Source of the DNA: Schistocephalus solidus
Taxonomy: Eukaryota > Platyhelminthes > Cestoda > Diphyllobothriidea > Diphyllobothriidae
Length of the DNA stretch: 64,000 nucleotides
Assembly: GCA_017591395.1 (NCBI GenBank)
Contig: WEDG01000811.1
Span: forward strand, 1-64,000
Reading direction: 5' to 3'
The notes under the pieces are model-generated. The model did not search any database and was not told the DNA's origin. It was given only the letters and a program-made list of their open reading frames with translations. Of this stretch, positions 1-12,203 are shown in pieces. The translations under genes and the position numbers were made by a program. The number at the start of each line of letters is the position of its first letter. The stretch's first letter is position 1.

Positions 1-269
1 ATACTGTTTTAGCGATTTGACATTAAAAAAAGGCACTTCACGATAGTCAAACAATTTTTCTGGGCGAATTCTTTGATGATGTAACCTATCCCTCCAATCT
101 GAGCTGATTGCCATGAAGTCTTCCCGTCCGATGCGCCGTCCGATGCCGTACATCGGCATATCAGCGCTCCGTTTTGCCATTTCAAGCATCGCGAACTTAC
201 GTAGAAATACAGAATCCGAGATTGGAACTGTCTCCCCACTGGATGCCCATTTTTGACTCTTTGATTCTT

Positions 270-530
270 GCATAGTATGTTAACTTATCCACTGGGCAGT
301 TATTCCACAATTCTACAAGCGAATAGATTTTTCCACCCGTACCTCGAGCTTTCGTCTTTGGCTACTATAGTATTGTTAGTAGAAATAATTGCTAATATAC
401 AAATACCTCTTGCATCGGGATACGTGATGAAACAATCCAATAGTAAGTGGCGCTCAAGGAGAATCAATCGAAACTGATGTATGCGCGAATATAAGTGAAT
501 GATTATTGTTGTGCTGTTAACGGGTTAACA
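270..530 (+). promoter_or_regulatory. 5' flank of tetraspanin copy 1 (duplicated promoter region)
   Basis: This stretch upstream of the copy 1 start codon is recognisably similar to 34,690-34,948 upstream of copy 2. Shared blocks include 'cgtacctcg', 'aacaattcaatagta' (with one change) and 'aatcaa..caaactga'. The duplication therefore carried the proximal promoter with the gene. I cannot name a TATA box or transcription start with confidence. Confidence 0.45.
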
Positions 531-2824
531 ATGGCCTCAGCTCTGTGTTATAAAATTCTCCTGGGAGTTGTCTGCGGTTTCTATTTGGTAGGTTCACGTC
601 GTGCTACTCTGTTTTATATATAACTGTTTCCCGAAGACTTATATTTTTGAGTTCTATTTAAGCAAGCAAAATTAAAATGCCTGTTTCGGTATCATGAATT
701 TCAAAATATTTGAAGAGAGACATCACTCAATAATTTTTTTCTTAATTTATGATTATAAGCCTACGAAGGTGGTAACATAAGAGGCACAAAGAACGTTCTG
801 GACAACGAAATCGATACTTAGGTTAAATAATTAACTTCTGCCTATTGGTCACCGGTAGTGAAACATACCTCTTCGACAATCTATGCATTCAAGTTGAAGT
901 ACAACCAGCATTCCTTTGCCTAGGTTTGTTTGACCTTTAAGAGGACTGCCGACAAATATCATTCAGAAAAATTTGATCATTTGTTAATTATTTGCCGTCA
1001 TCGGGCAGCTGTGTTCTTCGCTAACTAAAGGGAAAAATTTGGCTCCTGTCGGTGCAGTTAAATCCATGGCAATTTAAACAAAAAAATGCCACGTCCTGAG
1101 GATTATTAGAGCTAACACTGAAAAATGTTTCATGAGCGCTAGGCAAATATTTATCCTGACTGGATGTCAGAACTCGGGATTATGTTATTGCTAAACGGTT
1201 TGGGTTAAGTATCCGAGTTGGTAGTCGTGTATCGAGAAGAAACTGCTGGTGGAAAGGCGTTGAAGACCAAAATGGTTTTTGTGCTCAACTTAATGCCCCC
1301 CACCATTCGATGGCAGGCTGTTTGAACTAAAGAGTATTGTAAGGCCCTAACCACGTGACATTTGCGTTTCTAAATTTTAAATAGGCTAAAAAAACCGTTG
1401 CCATTTGTTTTTTTAAAATATATGACTCAACTTAACAGGACTCCATTTTCTGGTAATTTTGACGTTTAATATATTTTACTGCTAAGGATCTAAGCTACTC
1501 GGATACCCTAAAACTTTGATACATATTAGGTAGTATTAATCAGAACGGTACGCAGCCAAATACCTCTTTCGACATAACAAAACTTTCAGTTATTTACTTA
1601 AAACATATGACTTGTAAATATTACTGTAAATTGATATTCTTTAGGCCATTGGGATCACAGGCATTGTTCTTGGCAGCAAGCAGAACGAGCTAACCTCCCA
1701 AATTAACAACAATTCCGCATTTAATGTACAACGCATGCTCATTGGCTCGGCGTGGTGCTGCTTTTATTGGCCATTTTACCTGCAATCAGCCTTATTTCCG
1801 GAAACAGACATGTAGTTTACCTGGTACGTCCGCCTACCCTCTTTCCGTGTAATTTTACCAAACGAACAGTTTTTAGGCCTTTCTATCGTGGCTGGCATTG
1901 TACACCTCGGACTTGGCAGTTATATTCTGGTCGTTAAAAGTCGCGTAAGACTGTCTAGCCACTTGATTAAAAATCACTACGCAGATGAATGAAATTGTGG
2001 GCTCTCCTGCCTTGGACAACGTGCGTCTCGATCAGTCTGTTATGGACGCACTACAGAGTATGGTAAGTAAATTATATTGACACAGACACTGCGTGCCCAA
2101 TAGTTCGAGTGCTGTGGATTGACTTCTACGAATTATTACTCCTGGAGTCAATGGAGTACATTACCAGATTCGTGCTGTCCGGAAAACGTTAATATCTGCA
2201 ACAAAGCGAATGCCTACAAAAGAGTGAGTGCAATTTTTTAACCATGTCTATATATGCTTTATTGTTTTGAGCACATTTCTAAAGTGTATTTGGCTACTTT
2301 AAAGCGCACCAGGACTGTCCCAAAAAGTGGCAAGTTTGATAAAATAGGTCTCCAAAGCAAAATATCTAGCGATTTAAGCGGTTCCTACCTTTTCTTGAGA
2401 GTGTGCTGAAATTTTACCTGAAGGGGAATTGGGACTTGCTTGAATTTCAAAATTACACTGAGTTTATAAACTAGGAAATGGAGGTGTTGGTGGTTTGGTT
2501 TCCTCATTTAGGAAAACAGTTTTGGGAAGAATGTGCACATAAGATGAGAAATTTATTTTTCTCCAGTTGGATAACATTAAGTAAAAGGTGTCTGACTACA
2601 GTGAAAGGCAATTTCGCTTTATTTTGTTTTCTGTTTTTTGAATTAAGGGATGCTATGGTGCGCTGATGGATCAGATTAATCCGTTTTTTAACGGAATTGG
2701 CGGATTCCTCATTGGACTATTCTTCATTCAGATACTCCTTGTTTTTCTGATTTATGCAATGTCTCCATCCAGAGATGGAAAGACAGAATTTAAGACGGAT
2801 TCACCAGTCAATTGGAAGACCTAA
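531..2824 (+). CDS. Tetraspanin, copy 1 (five exons, frameshift in exon 2)
   Basis: Tetraspanins are four-pass membrane proteins that organise membrane microdomains; in flatworms they are abundant in the tegument and some are vaccine antigens (family knowledge). Exons by splice signals and homology to copy 2 are 531-587, 1645-1944, 1985-2062, 2104-2223 and 2648-2824, all phase 0, giving about 243 residues. Seen: a Cys-Lys-like N-terminus (CYKILLGVV) entering TM1; TM2 (VVLLLLAILPAISLI); TM3 (GLSIVAGIVHLGLGSYILVV); a large loop with CCG at about 148-150, PDSCC at 166-170, Cys 177 and GC at 186-187, the classic six-cysteine pattern; and TM4 (FLIGLFFIQILLVFLIYAM). Introns 2 and 3 are only 40 and 41 nt. 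One base is missing near 1745 and a net 10-nt excess lies before 1867, so TM2 is read in another frame and the exon frame meets TAG near 1813. This is either a recent pseudogene or a sequence error. Confidence 0.85.
1945..1984 (+). other. 40-nt mini-intron of tetraspanin copy 1
   Basis: The intron starts GTAAGA and ends CTACGCAG, and contains a branch-point-like TTGATTAA. Removing it joins the TM3 exon to the start of the large loop in phase 0. The equivalent intron in copy 2 (36,290-36,329) has the same length and the same GATTAAAAAT core. Confidence 0.75.
2063..2103 (+). other. 41-nt mini-intron of tetraspanin copy 1
   Basis: The intron starts GTAAGTAAATT and ends GCGTGCCCAATAG. Splicing it out places the CCG motif three residues into the next exon. 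The copy 2 counterpart (36,408-36,448) has kept the acceptor but has AT in place of the GT donor. Confidence 0.75.
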
Positions 2825-2854
2825 TTTATTGTTGTTAAATCAATGAATTTACCA

Positions 2855-2860
2855 AATAAA
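2855..2860 (+). promoter_or_regulatory. Poly(A) signal of tetraspanin copy 1
   Basis: A canonical AATAAA lies 31 bases after the TAA stop codon, a plausible position for 3' end processing of this gene. Confidence 0.6.
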
Positions 2861-3119
2861 TATGGATTAAAACGTTTTGTATTTCTTGCATTATATAGGA
2901 GGTGCAAATGCGCCTTATACAACCTAGTGTAGAGTAGGCTCGTTTGCTTTCAGTTTAGATTAAAGACAATAAATCCTGCAAAGGAGCAAAAGGCAACAAA
3001 AACCCGAATTTACACGAAGGCCATTCTTTCTATATCCCCAAAATTTCCAAATTAAAAAATACCATCTTGATAGTAAAAAAGAAAAACGTGCGCTAAAAGT
3101 ACTGTTCGTTCTCTGGAAG

Positions 3120-3245
3120 TGACAATTGGAAGACGCCGGACGCTTGACTATGCTTACTGACTCGAAAGTGAGCCCCAAGGTAGCGTGGCACGAGTGAGTT
3201 CCGTTAGTGATCGTTGAGCGTTCATCAACGAAGAGGGACAAAGAG
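3120..3245 (+). repeat. SINE 3'-body remnant
   Basis: The segment around 'ctcgaaagtgagccccaagg' and 'acgagtgagttccg' matches the right arm of the palindrome at 3,822-4,125 and more distantly the 3' body of the tRNA-headed SINEs near 46 kb. No tRNA-like head is present here. Confidence 0.5.
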
Positions 3246-3629
3246 AAGGCAGTATTTATAGGACGTAGTTACGAAGCCACCATAAGTCAACATTATTAGC
3301 AGCGCCCGTCTTCATCGCTGGGGTGTCTTATCGGATACGGTTATGGCTTGTTAGATAGGCGCATCGTTACCGTAACGGCTGTGCGTTAGCGGACTACCTG
3401 TGTTGCTAATTATTTGTGCTAGGCAATATCACAGTAGAGAATATTGAGGTGGAAGATCAGTACCCTTCATAATTGCCTGCGAACGGAGATAGATGACTCC
3501 AGCAGCTTGCGGCTCACGCGGTTCTCATCTCTTGGGCTAATTTCGGCCTCGGCAAACTAAATATTTCGACCAAAATTCGCCGAATGATCCACGAGCTAGG
3601 AGCTAGGTTCATTGCTAGAGGAATATTGT

Positions 3630-3770
3630 TGGCAAAGACAAGGGAGACTAGAATGGTCATTTCTGGCTTATTAGCTGTTGTCAGCCAGTCATAGCCAACC
3701 CCAGATGGTGCACCACCCGAAGATGGTTCCAGTGACCCTTTGATTAGACGTCCACCGCTCTAACCGTTGA
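3630..3770 (-). repeat. SINE body remnant, antisense
   Basis: The segment 'aaagacaagggagactagaa...tttctggcttattagctg' followed by 'tcagccagtcat' is the reverse complement of the conserved SINE body seen intact at 46,098-46,175. The tRNA-derived promoter is degraded. Confidence 0.6.
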
Positions 3771-3821
3771 GTCGTTGTCTAGCCGATTAAGATAGGGAAT
3801 ATTGACTGCGTTCGTTGAGGA

Positions 3822-4125
3822 ATGCTCACCAAATGCTAACGGAACTTACTCCTCCCGCTCTGCCTTGAGGCTCACTCTCGCACCCCGCCAGTAACCGCAC
3901 AGCGGCTAGTAGTAGAATAGGCAGATGAATAATGCCGGCAAAGAGAAGGGAACCTGGAGTTGCCATTTCTTGTTTAATAGAAATCGCCATTCCAGTTTCC
4001 CTTGTCTTCGCCGGCGATACTCGTCTGCCTATTCTTCTACTAGTCGCTGTTCGGCAGCTGGTGCGGCTCGAAAGTGAGCCCCAAGGCAAAGCGGGACGAG
4101 TGAGTTCCGATAGCGGTTGGTGAAC
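3822..4125. repeat. Long palindrome made of two inverted SINE bodies
   Basis: Two arms of about 145 bases (3,822-3,968 and 3,979-4,125) are imperfect reverse complements around a spacer of about ten bases (ttgtttaata). Overlapping short reading frames on both strands encode look-alike peptides only because of this symmetry. The arm sequence belongs to the SINE family also seen at 3,120, 13,350, 44,050 and 46,000. A transcript across it would fold into a long hairpin. Confidence 0.75.
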
Positions 4126-4140
4126 TTTCATCAACGAATA

Positions 4141-6189
4141 GGGTCAATCTTCTCACCGCCATTGCAAGTTTTGGCACTCGGTTCCAGAATAATCTTTCCG
4201 TTCCTCCAGCGTATTTGCTGTGTCAACAACGGCACCAGCTACGGCAAACCTCTCCAGCATTTTCCGTCCATAACAGTGGGTGTTTCGGCCTTATGACCTA
4301 GCACCCAATTGTTGTCTCTAGTCTCTGTGCAACTCCGATCCGATGGTCAGGTTCATTTAGAGATTAAGACAGTAGCCCTAGGAACGGTACGGTCGAATAT
4401 GAAATGAAACATGTAACGAAATAAGGCACGATGGTACAAGCTCCACCCAAATGCCCTCTATAAGTCAGTAACACCAATGTTCGAGTCTATTTTCAGGAAT
4501 TAATTGGTCTTGTTGCCCTATCATGCAAGCCACTTAATTTTGAGGGAAATATTTCATGGAATATGACAAGAAAACCCCCACACAGGATGAATTATTTTCA
4601 TTGAAGTTGTTAATGCTGACGCGATGAAAACAGAAGAGATAGAGATGGCCATTTTACGCCTTGTAGTCAAGGTCAGCGAACCTTACTCCATATATGAGTG
4701 ATTGTAAATTCCATCCATGGTTCTTCGATCGTAGTGTAACATTATAAGCTCGTGTCATGGGCTTAGTGTACTGTCACTTGCAATAAAGATTGTTCGTTAA
4801 CCTCATTGGTGAGCGCCCTCCTACCATATATACAGTGGATTTGCTAACTCATTAAATATCAACCAAAGTTATGAAATGCGAGTTTTTTTAAATAATAAAT
4901 TAAGTAAGCTTGTACTATTAATAACCGCGCAGCCTCACCCCAATCTATTTCAATTTCGACAGACTCGATAGAGTCTATGTACAAACACCTGAGAAAATCT
5001 TTATCTTCTGCAAAATGATTACTTTAGTACTGTTTTCTTGCTGATTGATTTTCAGCGACTAAGAAATTAAAATAAATCGGAATGCACGAAAATATTCTTT
5101 CTTTTGAAACCCACAGATGCCTGTTAGTAAAGTGAAAAATTCGAACAAGGCGTAAATTTCTACGAAATGAGTACAATAATGAATATTTTCCTGCATGCGT
5201 GTGGCCGAATATATTTTAATTTTTAGGACAAAGAAACTCAATAAAAAAGATGTCCACTAATTAAATAGTCTAGTTTGGTTCAGCATAGTTTTTGCAGTCG
5301 GTCAGAAAGAACCTCGATCAGAAGGTGCCTGATATGCCTTGGGGTTATTCTGCCCGAAAATTATTGCTACAACACGACTTAAGTAATCTTCATGAAACTC
5401 ATTTCACAATTTTGGCTGACATTTCATCAGATAGCAAATATAAGGTATGCGTAACCATAACCAGTTAGTAACCCTGACCGCTTTAGTTTGGACAGATTTT
5501 AATTGGTTGATGATGCTTCATGGACAAAAATTACACAGTCCAGTCTCCATCGTCCTTGTTCCCATTTATTCTACGATGTAACTGATCGTTTTTTCGAATG
5601 CTCACAAGGGCGATGAAAGTTCTCCATGTCGTCACCATATAATTGAAGGATTCCAACATGTCCTCCACACATTCTGGGCGGAGGTTGCTAAATAATGTGC
5701 GTTAATTTTTCATCCCTGCATTCAGATATTGTCGTTAACGCAGTGGCCTATCCGGGTAGGTGAACCAGCAACTTAAACTTTCGATCTAAACCCTAAGGGA
5801 GCGGCCTAAAATCAGCTGCCATACCGTTTATTTTTGACGTCTATTTACAAGGCCAACTGCAATATCCTAGTTTTTACACAGATTACTTGACTTACTTCTA
5901 ACATTTCATGCGCCTCCCGTGCGTGGCAGCAGATATGTGAACAAATGCAACAAACAACGTCTGATAGCAACGCATTCTGCTTTCGGTAGCATGTTTCTAC
6001 TGAGCTCGAAATTGGTCCAAACCTGGCATTGAATGGTATTCATATGTTCATTTGATGTACTTCCCTTGTATTGGCATCTTGCACAATTGCATTGTCATTT
6101 TTAATTGCAGAGGCAGTTTTTCGCTATGCTTAGTGTTGCGAATGTTTGGAAAAGCTCAATAATATTCAGGGAATCAGTCAAGTGAAATA
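4141..6189. other. About 2 kb with no recognisable gene
   Basis: This stretch is AT-rich and has only short open frames. The part at 4,285-4,430 resembles 11,765-11,880 (shared 'ggccttatga', 'atccgatgg', 'acatgtaacgaaa'), so it includes old repeat sequence. I see no domain, exon with good splice signals or RNA gene. Confidence 0.5.
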
Positions 6190-9155
6190 GAGTGTGGATG
6201 GGATATAGTCGCAAAAAAATGATGATTATCCATTCCACGGCTATTAATGTACCTTCTGCTCAGTTGGCGATCTAAGGTGTTCTGGTGAGAACTCCATCCG
6301 ACCTGAGGCTTGATTGGTTGGCAGTTTGTGGAAGGAAGTCACGTGACTCGCCGTCGATCGCGGATCTGGACGCGCGTTACCGCGGCAGCCATATTTGTTG
6401 GCTGTACCGGGATCACCATGTTTCTGCTTTGGACCTTCATTCGCAGTACGTGGAGCTCAGAGAGGGCCCACTCTGAAACGTGCTGCCCTGTGTGCATGAT
6501 CGCTCAACATTCGCCTAAGCTCTAGGAGCTCAGCACTTCCGTTACTACTGTTTAGAAGTAAGATACCAGCAGGATAAACGGTCATAATAAAGTTGCTCAA
6601 TTGTCGTGATCAATAACATGATTACTCTATGAGCTCAGCACTACTATTACTACTGTTTAGAAGATATCAGCAGAATAAACAATCAACTGACTTAGCAGTC
6701 GAAAACGACAGAAATTTAAATAAATTTTGTTTTAATATTGAATATTCATCAGCAAATTATTTGTAACTATAAGGCTATTGCCGTCTGATACTTCCACGGC
6801 TGGAGGCATTATAGGCAAAATGTATAGGCAAAATAGTGCTATTCTCGATTGATAGCCGAAAAAATAGAAAAATATTATAATCAACTCATGCAGAGATTAA
6901 TCATGTGTGTGACTAGATGGATTTAACTATGTTTTTATATCCGTTAAGCTAATGTTGAGTAAATAACTAAGACGCTCCCATTGTGGGCTTAGTTGTGTGC
7001 GACTGTGTAAAATGAAACGAAAAACGATGAATGCGTCAGACCTTTTTCAAACTGCCTGTCAGACGTTCGAAATGCACTGTTAACCGACGTATTTCAACCA
7101 CCTTATGATGTGCTCGAACAGTACGTTCACAAATGTAGCCTACCTTAAAAAATCTGTTTCAGAAAGCAGTCCTATCACCTTATCGGCGATGGCGTTTAGT
7201 CTCGACTCTCCACGCTTTGACGTCCATGTCCGAAAGAAAAATGTTTTGTTATAATGTTCAAGAAAGGAAGCCATTTGCTATTTAAATAGTTTCAAAAAAT
7301 GATTTTCTTTAAAAAGGAAATGCTTCGCATCTTTCCCGATCGGCTAGCGGGCAAAAACAACTATTTGTTGTAGGAAACTGTAGGCAACCAACCGGTTTTG
7401 CAAAACCCTGTAAATGACATCAGAGCCTTTTTATCATTGCATGTTACAGCCAGCAGCTGAATCTTTTCAATGTATGCTGCCTATGTGTCAATTTTCGATG
7501 CCAGTTTTGTGGTCACAGACAAATAACTGTGCTTATCTTTCGCACTGTCTCGGATGTCCGGCACCTGTGTTCCATCGTCCTAAATGTGAGATCTTTTAGT
7601 ATGTCATATCGACCATGTCCGAGTTCACATAGTGAACATCGACCAGTAAGCCAGATGTGTAAAGATAAGGGTCCTTCAATCGATAGAACTAACAGTGAAA
7701 AGGTTTATACGACGCTAGCTCGCGGCACAGAGCCGATGGATCAGCTGTGGTTAACACAATAGTCAGCACAGCTTAAGTACTATTTTTGGAATTGCAGATT
7801 TCAGACAGCAGTAATAAATGAGATAGTGCTCTAGGGTCGGTTGAAATGGTTTGGAGTTTTCATGTGCTTGAGCTTATTCGTTTGAGGGTAAAGGTTTCAG
7901 TGAGTGTCCTCTTATTAAACTTTTACAAATGCCTGTGCCTGTAAGCATATGATCGTGGAGCACAGCAGGTTCTAGAACGGCGACTGTAGGCCTAGTCAAC
8001 TCCACGCCTGTTTGTTCTACCAAAGTTAATTCAATCCAGACTGAAGCCCACGCAGTTAAGAACAAACAGCCGCACCATTGACTGACACCTGTGGTCAGGT
8101 CAGTGGTTTACCCAGAGCACGAGTGCACGACGCAGATGCCCTATGTCAACTGTGCTTGTCGATCGCACGATTTCCATGTACGCACATAGTCGTTTTCAGA
8201 CACGAAAGGTGCTCTACTTGGCGTCCTTTATCGGTAACATAAGGGGTTAGTAAGGTTCAAAGTAAACCCTCCGCCTATTCTCACTATCCTACCACGGACT
8301 CAATCTCAAACTGTGGCAAATATATCAGGCATGAGTTATTGTAGAGAAGCATAGGGGAAGTCGATGCCTGGGTCACACTCAATTTCGTCAGCTCAAACGC
8401 CTTGGTGAGCTCACACCCGGGGCTAAAATGAAAAACTATATGCAGAGAAATTTAAGAAATAGAAGAAGGAAGCTATCTATAAATGCTAATAGATAGATTT
8501 TTAACTACGTATTTTATAGCTGCTTAGTTAAACTTTGACCAAGTTGCTCAAAGTACATTGAGCCAATAATTTGGGCGCTCCCATTGTGGAGTTAGTGGTG
8601 TGCAGCGGTGTAAATGAAGTGTCAAAAAATAAATGTATCCGAATGTTTAAGGCTGCCTGCCAAATTGTTCGAAATTCGCTGTTAACCGACGTATGTCATT
8701 CGTCTTTAGGTGTGATCGAGTTAAGCGTTCGGCAGTTATTCGAGGAAGTGTTCACAGTCGTAGCCTTCCTTAAAAATGCTGTTTCAAAAGGCAGCCCTAC
8801 CACCTTGCAGGCCATCGTTCAAGACCAGGAGGTGATTTTAACGCTCCCTGCGTAGACATCCGTGTTCTATGGATTAGGGCTTTTTATACTGTCCAAGAAC
8901 CAGAATGCATTCCTTATCCAAGCAGTTTCATGAAATGCTTTACTTACATGTGTGAAGAATTCGCAACCTGCCTGTTCGCATAGCAGGTAAAGAACAACTT
9001 GTCGTTTCCAGGACGTTCTAAGCAGCCAACCGACTTTTAAATAGCTTGCGAATGACATCAGTAATTTCATAGTATCGAGTATTCGATCTAGCAGTTTGAG
9101 CTTTTCGACTTTTGCTGTAATCTATATCCGAACTAGTCTCTGTTTCACCGACCCA
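6190..9155 (+). repeat. Direct duplication block, copy A
   Basis: This block of about 3 kb matches 9,156-12,890 along its length. Shared landmarks in the same order include 'gtgttctggtgagaact' (6,279 / 9,231), 'gatacttccac' (6,787 / 9,640), a 'cgctcccattg' repeat (6,972 / 9,812), 'gcaccattgactgacacctg' (8,073 / 10,583) and a second 'cgctcccattg' repeat (8,577 / 12,302). The copies differ by many substitutions and small indels, so the duplication is old. Confidence 0.75.
8571..8855 (+). other. Unrecognised 94-codon open frame inside the duplicated block
   Basis: The frame reads through about 285 bases and the same peptide, with few changes, is encoded at 12,262-12,590 (interrupted there by one stop after about 62 codons). 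Two much more decayed copies start near 6,970 and 9,812. The peptide is mixed hydrophobic and polar (for example VELVVCSGVNEVSKN and LQAIVQDQEVILTLPA), with no motif I know. It might be part of an unknown repeat-encoded protein or a captured exon, or simply an open stretch in a repeat. Confidence 0.25.
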
Positions 9156-10889
9156 AACGTGTGAGTGTGGGTGGGACATGATCGCAAAAAAATTACGGTT
9201 ATCCATTACCCGGCTAGTGTTGGCCACGCAAGGTGTTCTGGTGAGAACTTCATCCGACCTGAGGCTTCATTGGCCGGCAGCGTGTGTGAGGAAGTCACGT
9301 GACTCACCGTCGATCACGGATGGGGACGCGCGTTACCGCGGCAGTCCTATTGGTTGGTTGTACCGGGATCACTAGGTTTCTGCTTTGGACCTTCATTCGC
9401 AATACGTGGATCTCAAATAGGGCCCACTCTAAAACGTGCTGTCTACGTGTATGATCTTTCAACATTCGCCTAAGCTCTAGGAGCTGAGCACTACCGTTAC
9501 TACTGTTTTAGAAGTAAGATAACAGCAAGATAAGCAGTCAACTGACGTAGCAGTCCAAAACAACAGACATTTAAACAACTCTTGGTTAAATACTGAAAGT
9601 TCGACAGCCACTTATTTATATTTGCAATGCTGTTGCCGTCCGATACTTCCACGACTGGAGGCAATTATGGCAATAGTATCGATAAAGTAAAAGCTATTCT
9701 CTGTCGTAGGCAGAAAAAAATTGCAATTATTGGCGTGAATAGATGGACTTTTACAATATTTTTATAGCTGTTAAATTCACCAATTTGCTCATCTTATATT
9801 AAGCCTATAATTTGGACGCTCCCATTGCGGACTCAATGGTGCACGGTGGTGTAAATAAATCGACAAACGATGAATACGTCAAAGTTTTTTGAAGCTGCCA
9901 GCTAAACGTTTAGAAATTCACGGTTATCTGACGTATTTTCATCGTCCTTTGTCATTAGAAATTTTAAGAAAATGTTTTTCTTTAAGAAACGAATACTTCT
10001 CACCCTACTGGTGGCCGAGCAGGCAATAACAACCACTTCTCCGTAGGAAACTGTAGGTAGACAACAAATTTTGGCAAAAAATTTAAACGGCATATTCTAG
10101 CCGTTTACTTGAACGTTTCGATGTATGCATCCAACGGTATTGATGATGACATTGATGAAATTGATGTGGAATGCAATTGCGCTTACAAATATTCTGCTAG
10201 CATGATTTAACTTTGGCGTGATTAAAAGTTGGTGGATCACCTGTGGTTAAAACAGTATTCAGCACATCTGAAGTAATAAGTTTGGAATTGGCAGATCTAA
10301 GACAAACATATGAAATGGGATAACGTGCTCATGGATCAGAAGTTTTTTGCTTGGGGTTTTTATCTGCTCGATATTATTTTTGTGCTGGTAAGCCTTTCAA
10401 AATTGAACGCATAGTAAGCTTTTAAAAATCCATGTGCATGTGAGGGTATGATTAGGGAGGACAGTAGATGCTATAACGGCGACTGTAACCCTAGGTAGTG
10501 CCTCCTCTTCTAGTAATTCCAAAGTTAGTACCAAAAGTAATTTAATCCAGACTGAAGCCCACGCAGTTTAGAGCACACAGCCGCACCATTGACTGACACC
10601 TGTGGTCAGGTCAGTCGTTTACCCGGAGCACGAGTGCATGACCGTACCCCGACGCAGACACCCTATGTCAACTGTACTTGTCGGTCGCACGATTTCCATG
10701 TGCGCACATAGTCGTTTTCAGACACGAGAGGTGATCTTTTTGGCGCCCTTTATCGACACCGCAAGAGCCTGTTTGGTACCAAAGAAATCACCCTGACTAA
10801 TCTCAGTCTACAACCACGGATTCATTTTCAATCGGTGGCAAATATATCAGGCCTAAGTAATTTCAGAGAAGAATGAGGGAAAACTTTAG

Positions 10890-11190
10890 TTTTGTCGACA
10901 AATGAAATGTGCAGGATACCACGCAAAATACACTCTTCTGGCACCTGCTGAATTATGTCTTCTTCCAGAGGCTAAACCAGCATGATGCACTGATGAAAAA
11001 AGGGATCGTGGGTTTCGACGGATGGACTGATCATCGTCTCGTCATCTACAAGATGTGGCTTTGTCTAGAGTTGCGCAGGTGACCTCACGTTTAGCGACCA
11101 CTAGGTTAGTTGAATACTGTTTTGTTAAATGCCTGCTCACCATCTTTATTTCAGCAAGTTACTGGCACCAATTTGTTACGAAACAACTTC
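10890..11190 (+). mobile_element. Old RTE-like fragment (end of endonuclease domain and linker)
   Basis: The bases around 'gatggactgatcatcgtctc' align with the RTE-like element at 22,370-22,390, where they encode the endonuclease motif WTDHRLV. The match extends to 'gttaaatgcctgctcacc' against 22,478-22,498 and the following 'tttcagcaa'. The reading frame is broken, so this is an ancient truncated insertion within duplication copy B. Confidence 0.65.
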
Positions 11191-12124
11191 ACTGGTACAC
11201 GGATATTGCTTAAAGGAAGTTCAGAGAACAGGTTATGGCATTCAGCTGAAATATATATGCAAAACACGTTCGCCTATTATTAGCAAGTTCTGGTTATTAT
11301 AGAGCGGTGCAAAACGCTCATATATAGTGTTAATACTGCTTCTACTATTTACATGGTTATTACAAAGATACTGGTGATAATCGACTCAAAAATACAGTAA
11401 AACTTTAGCGACCGACGTTAATACGCCATGTCACAGGGACGTAACATCAATTTTTACCATCACTTGTCTGAAAACTTATTAGATTCATATACGTATACAT
11501 TAATACAGGTAGAGGGACAATCACTGATAGCTTCACGAGAAATAGCCGTCCAGTTGCACTTATGGGCTTTATTGCCAGTCCCACCAGCGGGTGTATAGTG
11601 ACTAGAAATATGGGCACAGCATGTGCTCTTTTTGGCGTCCTTTATCGACAACGACCCCGCCTATTCTCACTATCCACCCATGGACTCAATTTTGACCTCT
11701 GTTAAACATATCAGAAATGGTTAACTGTAGAGAAATATAAGGGAAGTCTATGCCTTGGTCACCAGTGGCCTTATGAATTTGCACCTGGTGGTTGTCTACA
11801 GTCTGTTTGCAAATCCAATCCGATGGGCGGGTTCAGGGTGTGGTAGCCTGTCAAGCCCAAAGCACATGTAACGAAACTTAAAAGGTTAGAATGCCATTTC
11901 CACGTTGAGCTCCACGCGGAAACGGCATGCAAGTCTGCATTGATTTCTTCTTAGCATCGTTGGCACGTAGATTTATATCCGATATGGGTAGTTGTAGAGA
12001 AATATAAGGGAACTCCATGCCTGGATCACACTCCAATTTAATCAGCTCAAACGCATTGGTAAGCTTACCACCCAGAGCTGAAGGAAAACTATGCTATTCC
12101 CTATTATATGCAGAGAAAAATGAT

Positions 12125-12203
12125 AAATAGAGAAGAAGAAGAAGAAGAAGAAGAAAAACAAGAACAAGAAGAACAAGAACAAGAAGAACAAGAAGAAGAG
12201 AGA
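12125..12203 (+). repeat. GAA/CAA-rich trinucleotide tract
   Basis: About 75 bases of gaagaagaa interspersed with acaagaa units form a purine-only tract on the plus strand. The equivalent position in duplication copy A (about 8,460) has only a short 'agaagaagg', so the tract expanded after the duplication. Confidence 0.85.

Noticed and set aside
1752..1937. Separate small membrane protein gene
   Set aside because: It is the frameshifted TM2 part of tetraspanin exon 2, as shown by alignment with 36,092-36,180.
3826..4134. 102-codon minus-strand and 63-codon plus-strand frames with look-alike peptides
   Set aside because: The similarity is a result of the SINE palindrome; there are no splice signals or domains.
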